Notes: generated from the sequence alone by a model not told the origin. DNA of 64,000 nt from Candidatus Zixiibacteriota bacterium (GCA_023138975.1 JAGLON010000023.1:62001-126000); one strand, 5' to 3'; counted from the first letter of the stretch, positions 51,764-61,996 are shown. Translations and numbers: made by a program.

Positions 51764-52785
51764 TAGTTACCGGCCTCCTTGACTTTCGTGCCAGGTGTCA
51801 GATTTTTCTGTCCGACAACGACTACTCGCTGGTCCATAGTAAGGTTTCCCTCGATGGCTGTAAAAGTTTTACCTTCGGCCTTGATATTCACCGGAATCAG
51901 CGCAATTGTATCTGCGGCTACTGCATACACCTGTGTTTTCCCGGCCCGATACATCAACGCAGCATTAGGAACCAGCAGCACATCAGTTAAAACCGTGATT
52001 TCAACTTCGGCAACGACATAAACACCAGGTGCAAATCCTTGTGGAGGATTATCAAACCAGCATTCTACTTCAAAACTTCTTGTTTCACGGTTAGCCGCAT
52101 CAGCAACACCCATAACTTCACCGGCCATTTGTGCGCCTTTTTCAAGCGGTGACGTAACTCGGACAGTCTGACCTTTACTCAACTGACCAACCTGAGAAGT
52201 TGGAACATCAAGTATCAATCTCAGCGCACCAACATTGGCTATTTCGACAACTGCTTGACCTAAGTTTATCTCGTCTCCAATCCGCACCGGAATATCAACG
52301 ACCATACCGTCAAACGGAGCAACGATTACAACAGCGTCACGAGCCGACTCAAAATTCGCCCTGGCAACTTTATATTGTGTTTCTACTTCATCAAGCTGTG
52401 ATTCTGAAATCGCCCCGGCGGCATACAATGCCCTCATCTTCTTAAGCTGTTTCTCCGCATTCAAAAACGGTGCTTCGGCCTGATGATACTGAGACTGCAC
52501 ACTGGATGGATCGAGCTTGACAAGTAAGTCACCCTTCCTAACAGACTGCCCAACCCGAACCGGAATCTCGGTCACCATACTTATAACTTTGGATAGAATT
52601 ATACTCTGATTTTCACCCTGCAGGGTTCCTCCTACTTTCAGCGTCAAGGGAAAATCATCCTGATCAACTTTTTCAGTAACCACCGCTACAGAATTATCGG
52701 TTTCTACAGATTTTTCTTCCTCCTGCAAACAACCCGATACAATAAGCGCCAGAATACCCAGCAATAGTATATATAGCTTCTTCAT
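51763..52785 (-). CDS. RND periplasmic adaptor (membrane fusion) lipoprotein
   Basis: From ATG 52785 (AAAGG eight bases upstream) the 340-residue adaptor has a lipobox LIVSGCLQEEE (Cys ~19). A first lipoyl half 'EIPVRVGQSVRKGDLLVKLD' is followed by a helical hairpin (~residues 85-130), a second lipoyl half 'APFDGMVVDIPVRIGDEI', and beta-barrel and membrane-proximal domains. It bridges the RND pump and the outer-membrane channel. Alternative ATGs at 52791 and 52803 only lengthen the N-region, and the longest would overlap the TolC gene. Confidence 0.92.
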   Translation of the reverse strand: MKKLYILLLGILALIVSGCLQEEEKSVETDNSVAVVTEKVDQDDFPLTLKVGGTLQGENQSIILSKVISMVTEIPVRVGQSVRKGDLLVKLDPSSVQSQYHQAEAPFLNAEKQLKKMRALYAAGAISESQLDEVETQYKVARANFESARDAVVIVAPFDGMVVDIPVRIGDEINLGQAVVEIANVGALRLILDVPTSQVGQLSKGQTVRVTSPLEKGAQMAGEVMGVADAANRETRSFEVECWFDNPPQGFAPGVYVVAEVEITVLTDVLLVPNAALMYRAGKTQVYAVAADTIALIPVNIKAEGKTFTAIEGNLTMDQRVVVVGQKNLTPGTKVKEAGN

Positions 52786-52796
52786 CTTCATTACCT

Positions 52797-54137
52797 TTAC
52801 CATTTAACGTTCCACTCACGGCCAACGGCGCGCCGTAAAGAACTAACTGCAACCGCTAAATCATGCAGTGCGGAGATTCGATTAACACGAGTTTGTGTCA
52901 AGGCCACTTGAGCATCTTGTAACTCAAGCTGAGTCCCAACACCATTTTGATAGCGGATCTGCCCGATTTGATAACCGCGCTCAGCCTGAGCAACCGTCTC
53001 ACCCAGCGCCTCTACCCGTGCTTTTGCTTCGTTTACCTTGCCGACAGCATCCTGTACCTCAAGCTGTATTTGCCGGCTCAACAAACTATTGTCCAAACGA
53101 CTCTGATTATAATTAACCTTCGCCTGACGAATTTTCCCTTTTGTCGTAAACCCGTCAAAAATTGACCAGTTGAGGTTTAATGAAATATTCCAACTCCTTG
53201 TCCAGCCTTTCAATCGAGAGCTTTTAAAACTGGGTTGAAAACTATCCCACTGCATTCGACTGCTTACTCCTATATTGGGCTTATAGCCACCCTTTTCAAT
53301 CGAGATCAGTTTCTTGTTTATTTTCATCCACTGTTCACTCTGCCTGAACTCGGGGCGATTCTGCAGAGCCTCAGAAACTAATAAATCGAGATTTAAATCG
53401 CCTACCACCGCTTCGTCAATTCCGGGATCAAGCAACAGCTTGGTATCTGTTGGAAGCGCCAATAATAGTCTCAGATTATCAAGTGCCAACCGGGAGGAAT
53501 TCTGCGCCGCTATTCTATCCGGCCGGGCATTCGATGCCCGCACCTGCGCTCGCAAAAAATCATATTCTGAAGCCTGACCCTGCTGATAAAGCAACTCGAC
53601 AACCGATAGATTAGAATCGGCCAATTGCTCGGCCTCAATAAACACTGCTTCCGCTTCCCGAGCCGCAATCGCACCAAGATACGCGCGATCAACCTGAGTA
53701 GCGATATCATGACGAACCGTCTTAATCTTTTCATCTGTCAAAGCGAAACCATATTTGGCTATCTTAATCGCCGCCCCAACTTTACCCGCCGCATAAAGAG
53801 GTTGATAAAAGCTTAACCCGGCCGTATAACTGTGCGGCTCTCCAAATTGTAAACTTGCGGTACTCTCGACACCTGAACTATCTGTTGATGTAATTACCGT
53901 AGTCTGCTTATCTATCGTCCTGAGATAATTAGCATCAAAAGACAATTGCGGAAAGGCTCCCGCCCGTGCCTCAAGATACTGCCCCCGAACTCTGTCTTTT
54001 TCGAGCAGTACCGAACGATATGTCTCGTTTTTATCAAGCGCCATTTCAACCGCTTTTTTCCGCGTCAACTCAATCTCACCTGCTGGAAGAGCCGATGCGA
54101 GTACCATTGCGGCTAATAAGGCAATGTAGAATTTCAT
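52797..54137 (-). CDS. TolC-family outer-membrane efflux channel (RND operon)
   Basis: This 446-residue protein has a signal peptide (MKFYIALLAAMVLASALPAG-E). Two OEP repeats with long coiled-coil helices follow ('LTRKKAVEMALDKNETYRSVLLEKDR', 'LELQDAQVALTQTRVNRISAL'). ATG 54137 is fixed by GGAGA seven bases upstream and by an ATGA overlap with the TetR stop. It forms the exit duct of the RND pump encoded downstream. It is related to, but clearly different from, the TolC of the ABC operon at 12 kb. Confidence 0.92.
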   Translation of the reverse strand: MKFYIALLAAMVLASALPAGEIELTRKKAVEMALDKNETYRSVLLEKDRVRGQYLEARAGAFPQLSFDANYLRTIDKQTTVITSTDSSGVESTASLQFGEPHSYTAGLSFYQPLYAAGKVGAAIKIAKYGFALTDEKIKTVRHDIATQVDRAYLGAIAAREAEAVFIEAEQLADSNLSVVELLYQQGQASEYDFLRAQVRASNARPDRIAAQNSSRLALDNLRLLLALPTDTKLLLDPGIDEAVVGDLNLDLLVSEALQNRPEFRQSEQWMKINKKLISIEKGGYKPNIGVSSRMQWDSFQPSFKSSRLKGWTRSWNISLNLNWSIFDGFTTKGKIRQAKVNYNQSRLDNSLLSRQIQLEVQDAVGKVNEAKARVEALGETVAQAERGYQIGQIRYQNGVGTQLELQDAQVALTQTRVNRISALHDLAVAVSSLRRAVGREWNVKW

Positions 54138-54760
54138 ATTGTTTTCTCCGTACAAACCGACCGATGCAATAATCGGACGTAATTATCTATATCTTTTGGG
54201 GGACATGACTCACCGTTACAAAAACTCATCTTAATAATTCTATCTATTGCGGCAAATATCAACAGTGCCGCCGTATGAAGTTCTTCCGGTGCCAATCCTT
54301 CGGTCTCCTTAAACTGCCCCATAACTTTTGCTAATGATTGGGATGCTTCATGCCATTTAGTTGTCAAGTCTTTCATCATCATCGTGAATTCATTATCAGA
54401 TAAATGCGCTCCGGCATAAAAAATCAACCGTACCATGTATTTGTTTTCTTCTACTACCTTGATCAACCTCACTAATATGTTTCTTATCAGGCTTTCTAAA
54501 GACTCCGGTTCACAAAGTGTCTTAGTTAAAACTTCTTCAAAGCAAGTATGGCCACGGGCAATAAGAGATTCAAATATATCCTGCTTATCCTTGAAATAAT
54601 TATAGAGAGTACCCTTGGCCAACTCCGCCTCGGCCGCTATTTCATCCAAAGTCGCCTCATAATAATCTTTCTCTGATAGGATGCGAGCCGCCGCATCCAG
54701 TATCAAAGTCTTTCGCGCTTCTTTTTCTCTCTCTTTCCGAGAGTTGTATATACTATCCAT
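54134..54760 (-). CDS. TetR/AcrR family regulator of the RND operon
   Basis: The 208-residue regulator has an N-terminal helix-turn-helix at ~residues 18-62 (LILDAAARILSEKDYYEATLDEI, then LAKGTLYNYFKDKQDIFESL). A ligand-binding helical domain follows with several Cys and Met. As the first gene of the efflux operon it most likely represses it until a pump substrate binds. A TGACC-ACTC-GGTCA palindrome 35 bases upstream of its ATG is a good operator candidate. Confidence 0.92.
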   Translation of the reverse strand: MDSIYNSRKEREKEARKTLILDAAARILSEKDYYEATLDEIAAEAELAKGTLYNYFKDKQDIFESLIARGHTCFEEVLTKTLCEPESLESLIRNILVRLIKVVEENKYMVRLIFYAGAHLSDNEFTMMMKDLTTKWHEASQSLAKVMGQFKETEGLAPEELHTAALLIFAAIDRIIKMSFCNGESCPPKDIDNYVRLLHRSVCTEKTI

Positions 54761-54794
54761 TTCCCACCTTTTGGCTTAACTACAAGTCAGTATC

Positions 54795-54837
54795 TGACCA
54801 CTCGGTCATTAAGTGAATATACGGTCATACAATTAGA
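54795..54837. promoter_or_regulatory. TetR-type operator upstream of the RND operon
   Basis: A palindrome TGACC-ACTC-GGTCA spans 54795-54808, and a further half-site ACGGTCA lies at 54831-54837. TGACC/GGTCA symmetry is typical of TetR-family operators in efflux operons. Confidence 0.65.
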
Positions 54838-55020
54838 AAGTTCAATGTTTTTTTATAAAAATGTCATTTTTTACGAGTTGTTTTACCATAAGTCCCCTAT
54901 CTTATGTACTAGCAATATCTTACAATAATAAACATCTTAAAATAAGCTACCATATGTACTAATTTTTAAGTAATGGTATTGGGTGAAAAAAGGAGTAAAG
55001 GGGAGTAGAATTAAACAATA

Positions 55021-55050
55021 CAGGGTACCTGTTTAGCAACAGGTACCCTG
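55021..55050 (-). terminator. Terminator of the first chemoreceptor gene
   Basis: A perfect 13-bp stem CAGGGTACCTGTT/AACAGGTACCCTG with loop TAGC. On the minus strand it is followed by TATTGTTTAATT. It is 35 bases after the receptor's stop codon. The rest of the gap from 54838 to 55020 is AT-rich with no visible gene. Confidence 0.8.
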
Positions 55051-55084
55051 CAGGTGAGACGACAACCTCATAACTACTTACAAT

Positions 55085-57205
55085 TTATAGACTTACCTTA
55101 AATCGGCCAATTATTTCCTGCATTCCCTCAGCTTGACGGCTTAATTGCCCAGCTGCGGCAGCAGATTCTTCTGCCCCGGTAGCTGTTTCCCGTGAAATTG
55201 TCGAAATGTGTTCCATATTCTTAGAAATCTGTTCGGCTGCCGCTGATTGCTCATCTGTCGCCGTCGCTATTTGAACAATCATATCCATGACCCGAGAGGA
55301 AACAGTATTTATTTCCGCAAGACTTCCACCTGCACGGTCAGCCATTTCCTTGCCGTTCTCAACCAATTTACCGGCCTCTTCCATCGAGGACACAGCCCGT
55401 TCGGAATCAGTTTGAATACCTTTGATCATATCGGTAATTTCACCGGTTGCCTTCCCGGTCCGCTCGGCCAATTTTCTTACTTCATCTGCAACAACCGCAA
55501 ATCCGCGTCCCTGTTCACCGGCTCGAGCCGCTTCAATTGCGGCATTAAGAGCCAACAGGTTAGTCTGGTCGGCAATATCATCAATAACACTGATGATTTC
55601 GCCAATCTTATCTGTTGCGGAGGCGAGCTCATTGACAATCGTTCCCGAATCGGATGCTGACTTGGCAATACGAACCATTCCGCTGATAGTCTCACCCACA
55701 ATTGATTGTCCATCATTGGCGGTATTGGCGGCATTTTCCGATGCTTCACGCGCTTCATTAGCGTTCTTCGATGATTCCAAAATAGTTGCAGTCATCTCCT
55801 CAATCGCAGTCGAGACCTGGGCCGACTGCTCATTTTGAGATGACGCACCCTGAGCCATCTCTTCAGAAGCGGAAGCTATCTCCGTAGCTGCTGAAGCCAG
55901 TTGGTCGGAGTTTTCCCTTATTTGAAATATCATTTTCCCAAGATGATCTGTCATTCTTTGAAATGCATTACCCATAACATCGTTTTCTGAGCGGACATTG
56001 ACTTGACTAGTCAGATCATTATTGGCAATCTTTTCTGCAATAGTCGCGGTCTCTTTCAAGTAATCTATCATATCTTTAAATGACTGCGCCAACATGCCGA
56101 CTTCATCTTTACTTTTTACATCTATCTCATTATTGATATCGCCGATAGAAACAGCTTCGGCTACTCCAACCAGCTTAACAATCGGCTGAATAATTGACCG
56201 GGCCAGAAAATACCCAAAACCCAACGAGGCGAATAGACAAATGAAGCTCACGATAAGAATCGCGCGCTGTAAACCGGTAATAGGAGCCGTAAATTCATCA
56301 AGATAACTCCCGACACCAATAACCCACTCCCAATCTGCAAAATATGTGTAGGCCAGAATTTTCTCAGAAGGAACTCCATTTCTATCCCATTCATAGTTAA
56401 TCCAACCCATTTCACCGGAGTTTAATTGCGGTCCCTTGGTTGTAATTTCCTTAATAAAATTATACTTGGAAATATCTTTACCGGCCGATGTCGGGTGAAT
56501 CTGCAAGACACCTTTGGTATCAATTGTGTATATATACCCGGTTTTTCCAATCTTCAAGGCAAGGATTTCTTCATTTAGCTTCGCAGATCGCTCTTCATTT
56601 CCGACAAAGAGAATACCGATTGCGTTATTTGAATTGTCGTAAATAGGTTCATAGGCGGTTGAGAAGTAACGATCGACAACCCAGGCACGGCCATAATATG
56701 ATTGTCCATTGTTTACTACCTTGTTATAAACTTCGTCAGAAACAGTGGTGCCAACGGCACGCGTACCGCCGGATGTCATAACACTGGTAGCAATCCGTGT
56801 TGATGTCCCATTCCCGTTAAGAAAAACCGTACAGGCTGATCCGGTTTTATCAGTGATCATATCTACAAATTCGGTCTGATTGTTCAGTACAATTCTCTCG
56901 CCCATTGGGTCAGCAATCATCTCCCCGCCTTCGACAGTGACTTCATGATTGGCATAGTACTTAAACAATTCAGATGTCAAAGCCAGATCATCTTTGGCCT
57001 TTAACATAGAAGATTCAGCAGCAAGTTCACACATGCTTCGAGTCAATTCGGCGGCATGGCGCAGGTCATCTTGTGCGACATCAGTTATATATTGTGTCGC
57101 TTTGGTAATACTCAGTATCGATATGGTGCTGATAGAAACGACCAGCACAACCGCAATCATCACCATAATCTTATGGGTCAATTTCATTTGGAATTTAAGA
57201 CGCAC
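55085..57205 (-). CDS. Methyl-accepting chemotaxis protein with Cache sensor
   Basis: This 706-residue receptor has TM1 at ~14-34 and a periplasmic Cache_3-Cache_2-type sensor at ~35-310 ('[21 protein letters not shown]', '[19 protein letters not shown]'). TM2 lies at ~312-335, followed by a HAMP domain ('[21 protein letters not shown]') and a long cytoplasmic signalling coil with the tip [20 protein letters not shown] and [17 protein letters not shown]. It has no C-terminal NWETF-type pentapeptide. GTG 57205 is supported by AGGAGG five bases upstream. A hairpin CAATTCT-CCCGAT-AGAATTG (57259-57278) lies in its leader. It should signal through CheW/CheA. Confidence 0.93.
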   Translation of the reverse strand: MRLKFQMKLTHKIMVMIAVVLVVSISTISILSITKATQYITDVAQDDLRHAAELTRSMCELAAESSMLKAKDDLALTSELFKYYANHEVTVEGGEMIADPMGERIVLNNQTEFVDMITDKTGSACTVFLNGNGTSTRIATSVMTSGGTRAVGTTVSDEVYNKVVNNGQSYYGRAWVVDRYFSTAYEPIYDNSNNAIGILFVGNEERSAKLNEEILALKIGKTGYIYTIDTKGVLQIHPTSAGKDISKYNFIKEITTKGPQLNSGEMGWINYEWDRNGVPSEKILAYTYFADWEWVIGVGSYLDEFTAPITGLQRAILIVSFICLFASLGFGYFLARSIIQPIVKLVGVAEAVSIGDINNEIDVKSKDEVGMLAQSFKDMIDYLKETATIAEKIANNDLTSQVNVRSENDVMGNAFQRMTDHLGKMIFQIRENSDQLASAATEIASASEEMAQGASSQNEQSAQVSTAIEEMTATILESSKNANEAREASENAANTANDGQSIVGETISGMVRIAKSASDSGTIVNELASATDKIGEIISVIDDIADQTNLLALNAAIEAARAGEQGRGFAVVADEVRKLAERTGKATGEITDMIKGIQTDSERAVSSMEEAGKLVENGKEMADRAGGSLAEINTVSSRVMDMIVQIATATDEQSAAAEQISKNMEHISTISRETATGAEESAAAAGQLSRQAEGMQEIIGRFKVSL

Positions 57206-57440
57206 ATGGGCCTCCTTTTAGTGCAGCCAAAATCTCTTGTTGTCAGATACCTCTATCACAATTCTCCCGATAGAATTGTTACCCTCTGCAAGTAAAATAT
57301 CTATACTATCTATCGACGTTTTTTTAATATTATATAGGGAAATTTATGACGTACATATGCCCGCTCATATCTCATTGTATAATAGGCATTTATCTCATTT
57401 TTGGAGGAAGTGCTTGATAGGAATACTTAAAAACTATAAT

Positions 57441-57471
57441 AATGCGCGTGAAATACTAATTCACGCGCATT
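57441..57471 (-). terminator. Terminator of the second chemoreceptor gene
   Basis: AATGCGCGTGAA pairs perfectly with TTCACGCGCATT around seven bases. On the minus strand it is followed by ATTATAGTTTTTAAG. Confidence 0.85.
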
Positions 57472-57493
57472 CTCGATTCAAATAACAGTTTGC

Positions 57494-58750
57494 TTACACT
57501 TTAAAATGCCCAACCATTTCACGCATACCCTCCGCCTGACAGCTTAACTGTTCGGCGGCTGTAGCAGACTGTTCAGACCCGGACGCTGTCTGGCGAGCAA
57601 TGCTGGATATTTGTTCCATATTTTTTGAAATCTGTTCGGCAGCAGCTGACTGTTCATCAGTAGCAACCGCCATCTGGCAAATCATATCCATCACTTTTGA
57701 GGACATGCTGCTGATTTCATCCAAGCTATTACCCGCTTTATCAGCGTACTCTTTACCATCCTCAACTAACTTGACAGCGGTATCCAGCGAGCTAACGGCA
57801 CGGCTGGAGTCACTCTGAATGCCGTTAATCATGTCAGTAATTTCAGACGTGGCTTTGCCGGTTCTTTCGGCCAGTTTGCGGACTTCATCGGCAACTACAG
57901 CAAAACCTCGTCCCTGCTCTCCGGCTCGAGCCGCCTCAATTGCTGCATTGAGAGCCAACAGGTTTGTCTGATCAGCGATATCATCAATAACACTTATGAT
58001 TTCGCCGATTTTATCCGAAGCCTTAGCCAATTCATTGACAATTTTGTTGGATTCGGAAGCCGAGCCAGCTATTTTTATCATACCGTTTATTGTGCTTCTA
58101 ACAACTTCCTGACCTTGATTTGCGGTTGATGACGCACCCTCTGAAATCTCCTTGGCAGTATTAGCGTTTTGAGATGACTCCAAAATGGTTGCGCTCATTT
58201 CCTCAATCGCGCTGGAAATCTGTTCCGCCTGCCCGGTCTGATTATTTGCTCCTTGAGCCATCTCTTCGGACGTTGAGGCTATTTCATTTGCCGCGGTAAC
58301 CAATTGTTCAGAGTTTTCTGTAAGCTGCGTTACCATTTTGCGAAGATTCACAGTCATCGTTTTAAATGAATTACCCAAAATATCATCTTCTGATTTCGGT
58401 TCAATAATCTGAGTTATATCATTTTGGGCAATTCTCTCTGCTCCCTCAGCCAACTCACTCATATAGCCTATCAGTTTATTAAATGACCCCGCCAAGACAC
58501 CAATTTCATCTTTTGATTTCACTTCAATCGAATGATTGATGTCTCCGGTCGAAATTGCCTCGGCGACAATGGCCATGGATGATAACGGTTTTGAGATTCC
58601 TCGGGTTATGATCACCGCCGCCAATAAACCGATAATAAGAATACCTATTGCGGCAATTAACATTGTTATGATCGAGGATTGAATAGTATGCTCCAAATCC
58701 TCCTCAGCCAAAACAGCAATTTCAGCATATTTTTCCCTTAATTCATCCAT
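57494..58750 (-). CDS. Methyl-accepting chemotaxis protein, apparently 5'-truncated
   Basis: From ATG 58750 the 418-residue product has only one membrane helix (~residues 27-49). It keeps HAMP ('[21 protein letters not shown]') and a full signalling coil closely similar to the neighbouring receptor (tip [20 protein letters not shown]). TM1 and the periplasmic sensor are missing. The frame continues upstream without a start codon for 16 codons of protein-like sequence ([15 protein letters not shown]) to a TAA, and no ribosome-binding site precedes ATG 58750. This looks like a receptor that has lost its 5' end, or whose true start is non-canonical. If expressed it would be a membrane-tethered signalling domain. 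Confidence 0.8.
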   Translation of the reverse strand: MDELREKYAEIAVLAEEDLEHTIQSSIITMLIAAIGILIIGLLAAVIITRGISKPLSSMAIVAEAISTGDINHSIEVKSKDEIGVLAGSFNKLIGYMSELAEGAERIAQNDITQIIEPKSEDDILGNSFKTMTVNLRKMVTQLTENSEQLVTAANEIASTSEEMAQGANNQTGQAEQISSAIEEMSATILESSQNANTAKEISEGASSTANQGQEVVRSTINGMIKIAGSASESNKIVNELAKASDKIGEIISVIDDIADQTNLLALNAAIEAARAGEQGRGFAVVADEVRKLAERTGKATSEITDMINGIQSDSSRAVSSLDTAVKLVEDGKEYADKAGNSLDEISSMSSKVMDMICQMAVATDEQSAAAEQISKNMEQISSIARQTASGSEQSATAAEQLSCQAEGMREMVGHFKV

Positions 58751-59021
58751 CGCGTTGATAATCTTAAGATGGTGATGGTGAGTTTCATCGTTTAATTACT
58801 CAACCGCCTTAGTGGCTTGATGACAACTTTAAATACTATTTTAACTATTCGGGCATATCTGTTCAAACTTTGAACAGGCATAACTCATTACGACTGAACA
58901 AGTTAGCGTGGACCAATCCGTCTATTATTAATATCTATGTCTCGCAATACTCTTTGGCCAATAAAAATAAGTGACATTGCTATCTGGGATTTTGATCACT
59001 TTTTTGCTATATTAGATTATT

Positions 59022-60371
59022 ATGGATATCTTTGGAGAAGAAAAACCGGGCATTAAAAACCCGCCATCTGACCAATCCCGGCCGCTGGCCGATAGAATGA
59101 GACCCGAAAACCTCGGTGATTATGTTGGCCAGGATAAAATCATTGCCGAGGGCACTCCGCTCAGAAGAGCAATTCAAAACGGCAAGGCCGGCTCAATGAT
59201 TTTCTGGGGTCCTCCCGGAAGCGGAAAAACAACCTTAGCCTTTCTGATAGCTCAATCCTGCCAAGATGAATTCCTGAAATACTCAGCCGTGATATCCTCT
59301 ATAAAAGAGCTAAAGGGAGTTATTGCCTCAGCTCGCAAGCGCAAAAAGTTGTATGGCAGTTCCACCTATCTCTTTATTGATGAAATCCACCGCTTCAACA
59401 AGGCTCAGCAAGACGCCTTTTTACCCTATGTCGAAGACGGCTCAATTTACCTTATCGGCGCAACTACCGAAAACCCCTCTTTTGAGGTTATCACTCCGCT
59501 TTTATCACGGGTGCGGGTTTATGTCCTTGAACGGTTAACCAAAGAAAACGTCCAGACGCTGATTAACCGGGCCCTGAAAGATAACGAGCACGGCTTAGGT
59601 AAACGTAAGCTTACGATTGAGTCCAAAGGATTGGAGTTCCTGTCAGAAACTGCCGACGGAGACGCCCGGCGCGCCTTGTCGGTTCTCGAAGCCGCTGCCG
59701 ATGATCTGACTGACTCCGCTCAGATTACCTATCAGCTTCTCAAGGATATCATCGGACGGCGCAGTATTATTTATGACAAATCAGCCGAAGAGCATTTCAA
59801 TCTGATATCGGCATTGCATAAATCAATGCGGGGCGGCGACCCCGATGCGGCTTTATATTGGCTGGCACGGATGCTGGCCGGAGGCGAAGATCCGCTATAT
59901 CTTCTCCGCCGTATCGTTCGCTTTGCGTCAGAAGATGTTGGCCTGGCCGACCCGTTTGCCCTCACATTTTGTCTTTCGGCAACCGAGTCTTACCGCTTTC
60001 TCGGTCCGCCCGAAGGAGAACTGGCTATTGCTCAGGCAGTCATTTACCTCGCTACTGCCCCCAAATCGGTCTCTGCCTACAAAGCTTTTGGCGAAGTCAA
60101 AAAAGAGGTCGAACGCAGCGAGAATCTTCCGGTTCCGATGCATATCCGTAACGCTCCGACCCAATTGATGAAAGAAACCGGATACGGCAAGGGTTACATC
60201 TATCCGCCCGACATGGATACCCCTTTTGTGAATCAAGCTTTCTTACCCGACAATATCGCAAACCGTCAGTATTATCATCCGACTGATAAAGGTCGCGAGA
60301 AGAAAATCGCCGCTTACATGCATGCCTTCCAGGAATACCGTAGAAAGAATGGAAAAGAAAGTAGTGAGTAA
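59022..60371 (+). CDS. rarA: Replication-associated recombination protein A (RarA/MgsA)
   Basis: The 449-residue AAA+ ATPase acts on stalled replication forks together with SSB. Motifs are PLADRMRPENLGDYVGQ (~22-38), Walker A GPPGSGKTT (~64), Walker B FIDEIHRFNKAQQD (~116) and sensor-1 'IGATTENPSFEV' (~145). The C-terminal tetramerisation part holds 'HLISALHKSMRGGDPDAALYWLARM'-type helices. The length is normal for the family. It is followed after 63 bases by a secreted-protein gene on the same strand. Confidence 0.95.
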   Translation: MDIFGEEKPGIKNPPSDQSRPLADRMRPENLGDYVGQDKIIAEGTPLRRAIQNGKAGSMIFWGPPGSGKTTLAFLIAQSCQDEFLKYSAVISSIKELKGVIASARKRKKLYGSSTYLFIDEIHRFNKAQQDAFLPYVEDGSIYLIGATTENPSFEVITPLLSRVRVYVLERLTKENVQTLINRALKDNEHGLGKRKLTIESKGLEFLSETADGDARRALSVLEAAADDLTDSAQITYQLLKDIIGRRSIIYDKSAEEHFNLISALHKSMRGGDPDAALYWLARMLAGGEDPLYLLRRIVRFASEDVGLADPFALTFCLSATESYRFLGPPEGELAIAQAVIYLATAPKSVSAYKAFGEVKKEVERSENLPVPMHIRNAPTQLMKETGYGKGYIYPPDMDTPFVNQAFLPDNIANRQYYHPTDKGREKKIAAYMHAFQEYRRKNGKESSE

Positions 60372-60434
60372 TAAACTCTCGCAGGCAACCGACGTATAAG
60401 AGTAGAGCTAAAACATGAAAAAGGTCAGCCAAAA

Positions 60435-61703
60435 ATGAAAACATTTACCGTAGCCGTAATAATACTGACAATAGTTTTTCTTATTCAGCCAGTCTGTGCT
60501 GGTATGCTGTTAATTCCGATGAATACAACCCAGACCGATCATCTAAAAGCTTACGGAGTTGTCTTCAGCTGCCTGACCCACGATCAGCAGGCAGAATGGC
60601 TTCTCAACTATGAATATGGTTCCTTTTTAATCAAAGACACTGATGACAATCGTAACCTGTGCCTCATTCGCGGAGTCGCTTACACAGCAATATCAAACTC
60701 CGATGCCGCCGATATTTACCGCATTATAGAATCGGAAAACATGGAGCGGGTCTTTTTGGAAAAGCCACCTAAGATTGCGGTTTACTCCCCTTCATCTTTG
60801 CAACCCTGGGATGATGCTGTTCGCTTAGCTTTGGAGTATGCCGAAATCGAATACGATATGCTCTGGGACAAAGAAGTTATCGAGGGTAAGCTGGAAGAGT
60901 ACGATTGGCTTCATCTGCATCACGAGGATTTCACCGGGCAGTACGGTAAGTTTTACGCCTCCCAACGAAGTCAACTCTGGTATCAACAGGATGTTATCGC
61001 CAATGAAAAAATGGCTCGCTCTCTGGGATTCAACAAAGTTTCCGAATGCAAAAAGGCCGTCGCGCGTGAAATTAAAGAATATGTCCTGCGAGGCGGTTTC
61101 TTATTTGCTATGTGCTCGGCCGCCGAAACGCTGGATATTGCCTTAGCGGCCCACTCGGTCGATATTGTACCGTCCGAGTTTGATGGTGACCCGGTCGACC
61201 CTCGGTGCAATGACAAACTCGATTACGCAGAATGCCTCGCCTTTACCGACTTCAAGGTTTCCATCAATCCCCTCGAATACAAACGCTCAACACTGGACAC
61301 TTACCCAGCCCGTATTGAGCGGTTTATGACACCCGAAGATGATATGTTTTACCTTTTTGAATTTTCCGCCAAATTAGACCCGGTCCCGACGATGCTGGTT
61401 CAAAACCATGTCCCGGTTGTGGATGGGTTTGTCGGTCAGGTAACAGCTATAAGAAAAACATTATTAAAGAAATTCGTCATTGTGCTGGGGCAGCCGCTCG
61501 AATACGATGAGATCAGATATGTTCATGGAAATGCGGGCAAAGGAACTTTTACTTTTTATACCGGGCACGATCCGGAAGATTATACTCATCGTCTCAATGA
61601 TCCGCCGACCGATTTGTCATTGCATAAAAGCTCGCCCGGTTACCGCTTAATACTGAATAACATTCTCTTTCCGGCCGCCAAGAAAAAGGAACGCAAAACC
61701 TGA
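60435..61703 (+). CDS. Secreted conserved FCB-group protein (often labelled asparagine synthetase B)
   Basis: This 422-residue protein has a signal peptide (FLIQPVCA-G, residue ~22). It starts its mature part with 'LLIPMNTTQTDHLKAYGVVFSCL', the hallmark of a family widespread in FCB genomes. Database labels call it asparagine synthetase B, but it lacks the N-terminal Cys glutaminase and synthetase motifs. Segments such as 'YDWLHLHHEDFTGQYG', 'VLRGGFLFAMCSAAETLDIAL' and 'GKGTFTFYTGHDPEDY' suggest a class-I glutamine-amidotransferase-like fold, with a Cys in the nucleophile-elbow position. The function is unproven. AAGGTCAG precedes the ATG. Confidence 0.75.
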   Translation: MKTFTVAVIILTIVFLIQPVCAGMLLIPMNTTQTDHLKAYGVVFSCLTHDQQAEWLLNYEYGSFLIKDTDDNRNLCLIRGVAYTAISNSDAADIYRIIESENMERVFLEKPPKIAVYSPSSLQPWDDAVRLALEYAEIEYDMLWDKEVIEGKLEEYDWLHLHHEDFTGQYGKFYASQRSQLWYQQDVIANEKMARSLGFNKVSECKKAVAREIKEYVLRGGFLFAMCSAAETLDIALAAHSVDIVPSEFDGDPVDPRCNDKLDYAECLAFTDFKVSINPLEYKRSTLDTYPARIERFMTPEDDMFYLFEFSAKLDPVPTMLVQNHVPVVDGFVGQVTAIRKTLLKKFVIVLGQPLEYDEIRYVHGNAGKGTFTFYTGHDPEDYTHRLNDPPTDLSLHKSSPGYRLILNNILFPAAKKKERKT

Positions 61704-61722
61704 TAATACTATTCTAAAAAAC

Positions 61723-61752
61723 CCGTAGGTCAAGATCCCTGCGATCTTGATA
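61723..61752. repeat. Dispersed hairpin, family 'CCGTAGGT' (copy 4)
   Basis: CCGTAGGT, stem CAAGATC, loop CCTGC, stem GATCTTG, ATA. Compared with copy 2 the stem change C-to-T is matched by G-to-A on the other arm. Confidence 0.85.
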
Positions 61753-61821
61753 GTGTATTTTTGTAATGTGTTGAAACACAACGAAATGCGGTTCAAGTAA
61801 AAGAAATACAACAAGTTGGCT

Positions 61822-61893
61822 TTTTGAGTTGTTTTGAATTGTTTTGAGTTATTTTGAGTTGTTTTGAATGCAAATGGGCACAAATTGGGCACA
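61822..61893. repeat. Decamer tandem repeat and adjacent TGGGCACA direct repeat
   Basis: Five 10-base units of the type TTTTGAGTTG (61822-61871; variants AATTG, AGTTA, AATGC) are followed by TGGGCACA twice (61875-61882 and 61886-61893). The block lies where base composition changes to the AT-rich right end of the window. Confidence 0.75.
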
Positions 61894-61996
61894 GGAATGT
61901 GGAGCTTTAGGTCGAGTATGGGTTGTGAGGTGTTTTTGTGCAATTCTGAATTAGCCCAATTTGGACAGAAGCCAAAGAATAATAACGACTGATTCT

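Noticed and set aside
61647..61943. A 98-codon minus-strand frame over the decamer repeat
   Set aside because: Its sequence comes from the decamer array and the 3' end of the opposing gene; no start signal is visible.
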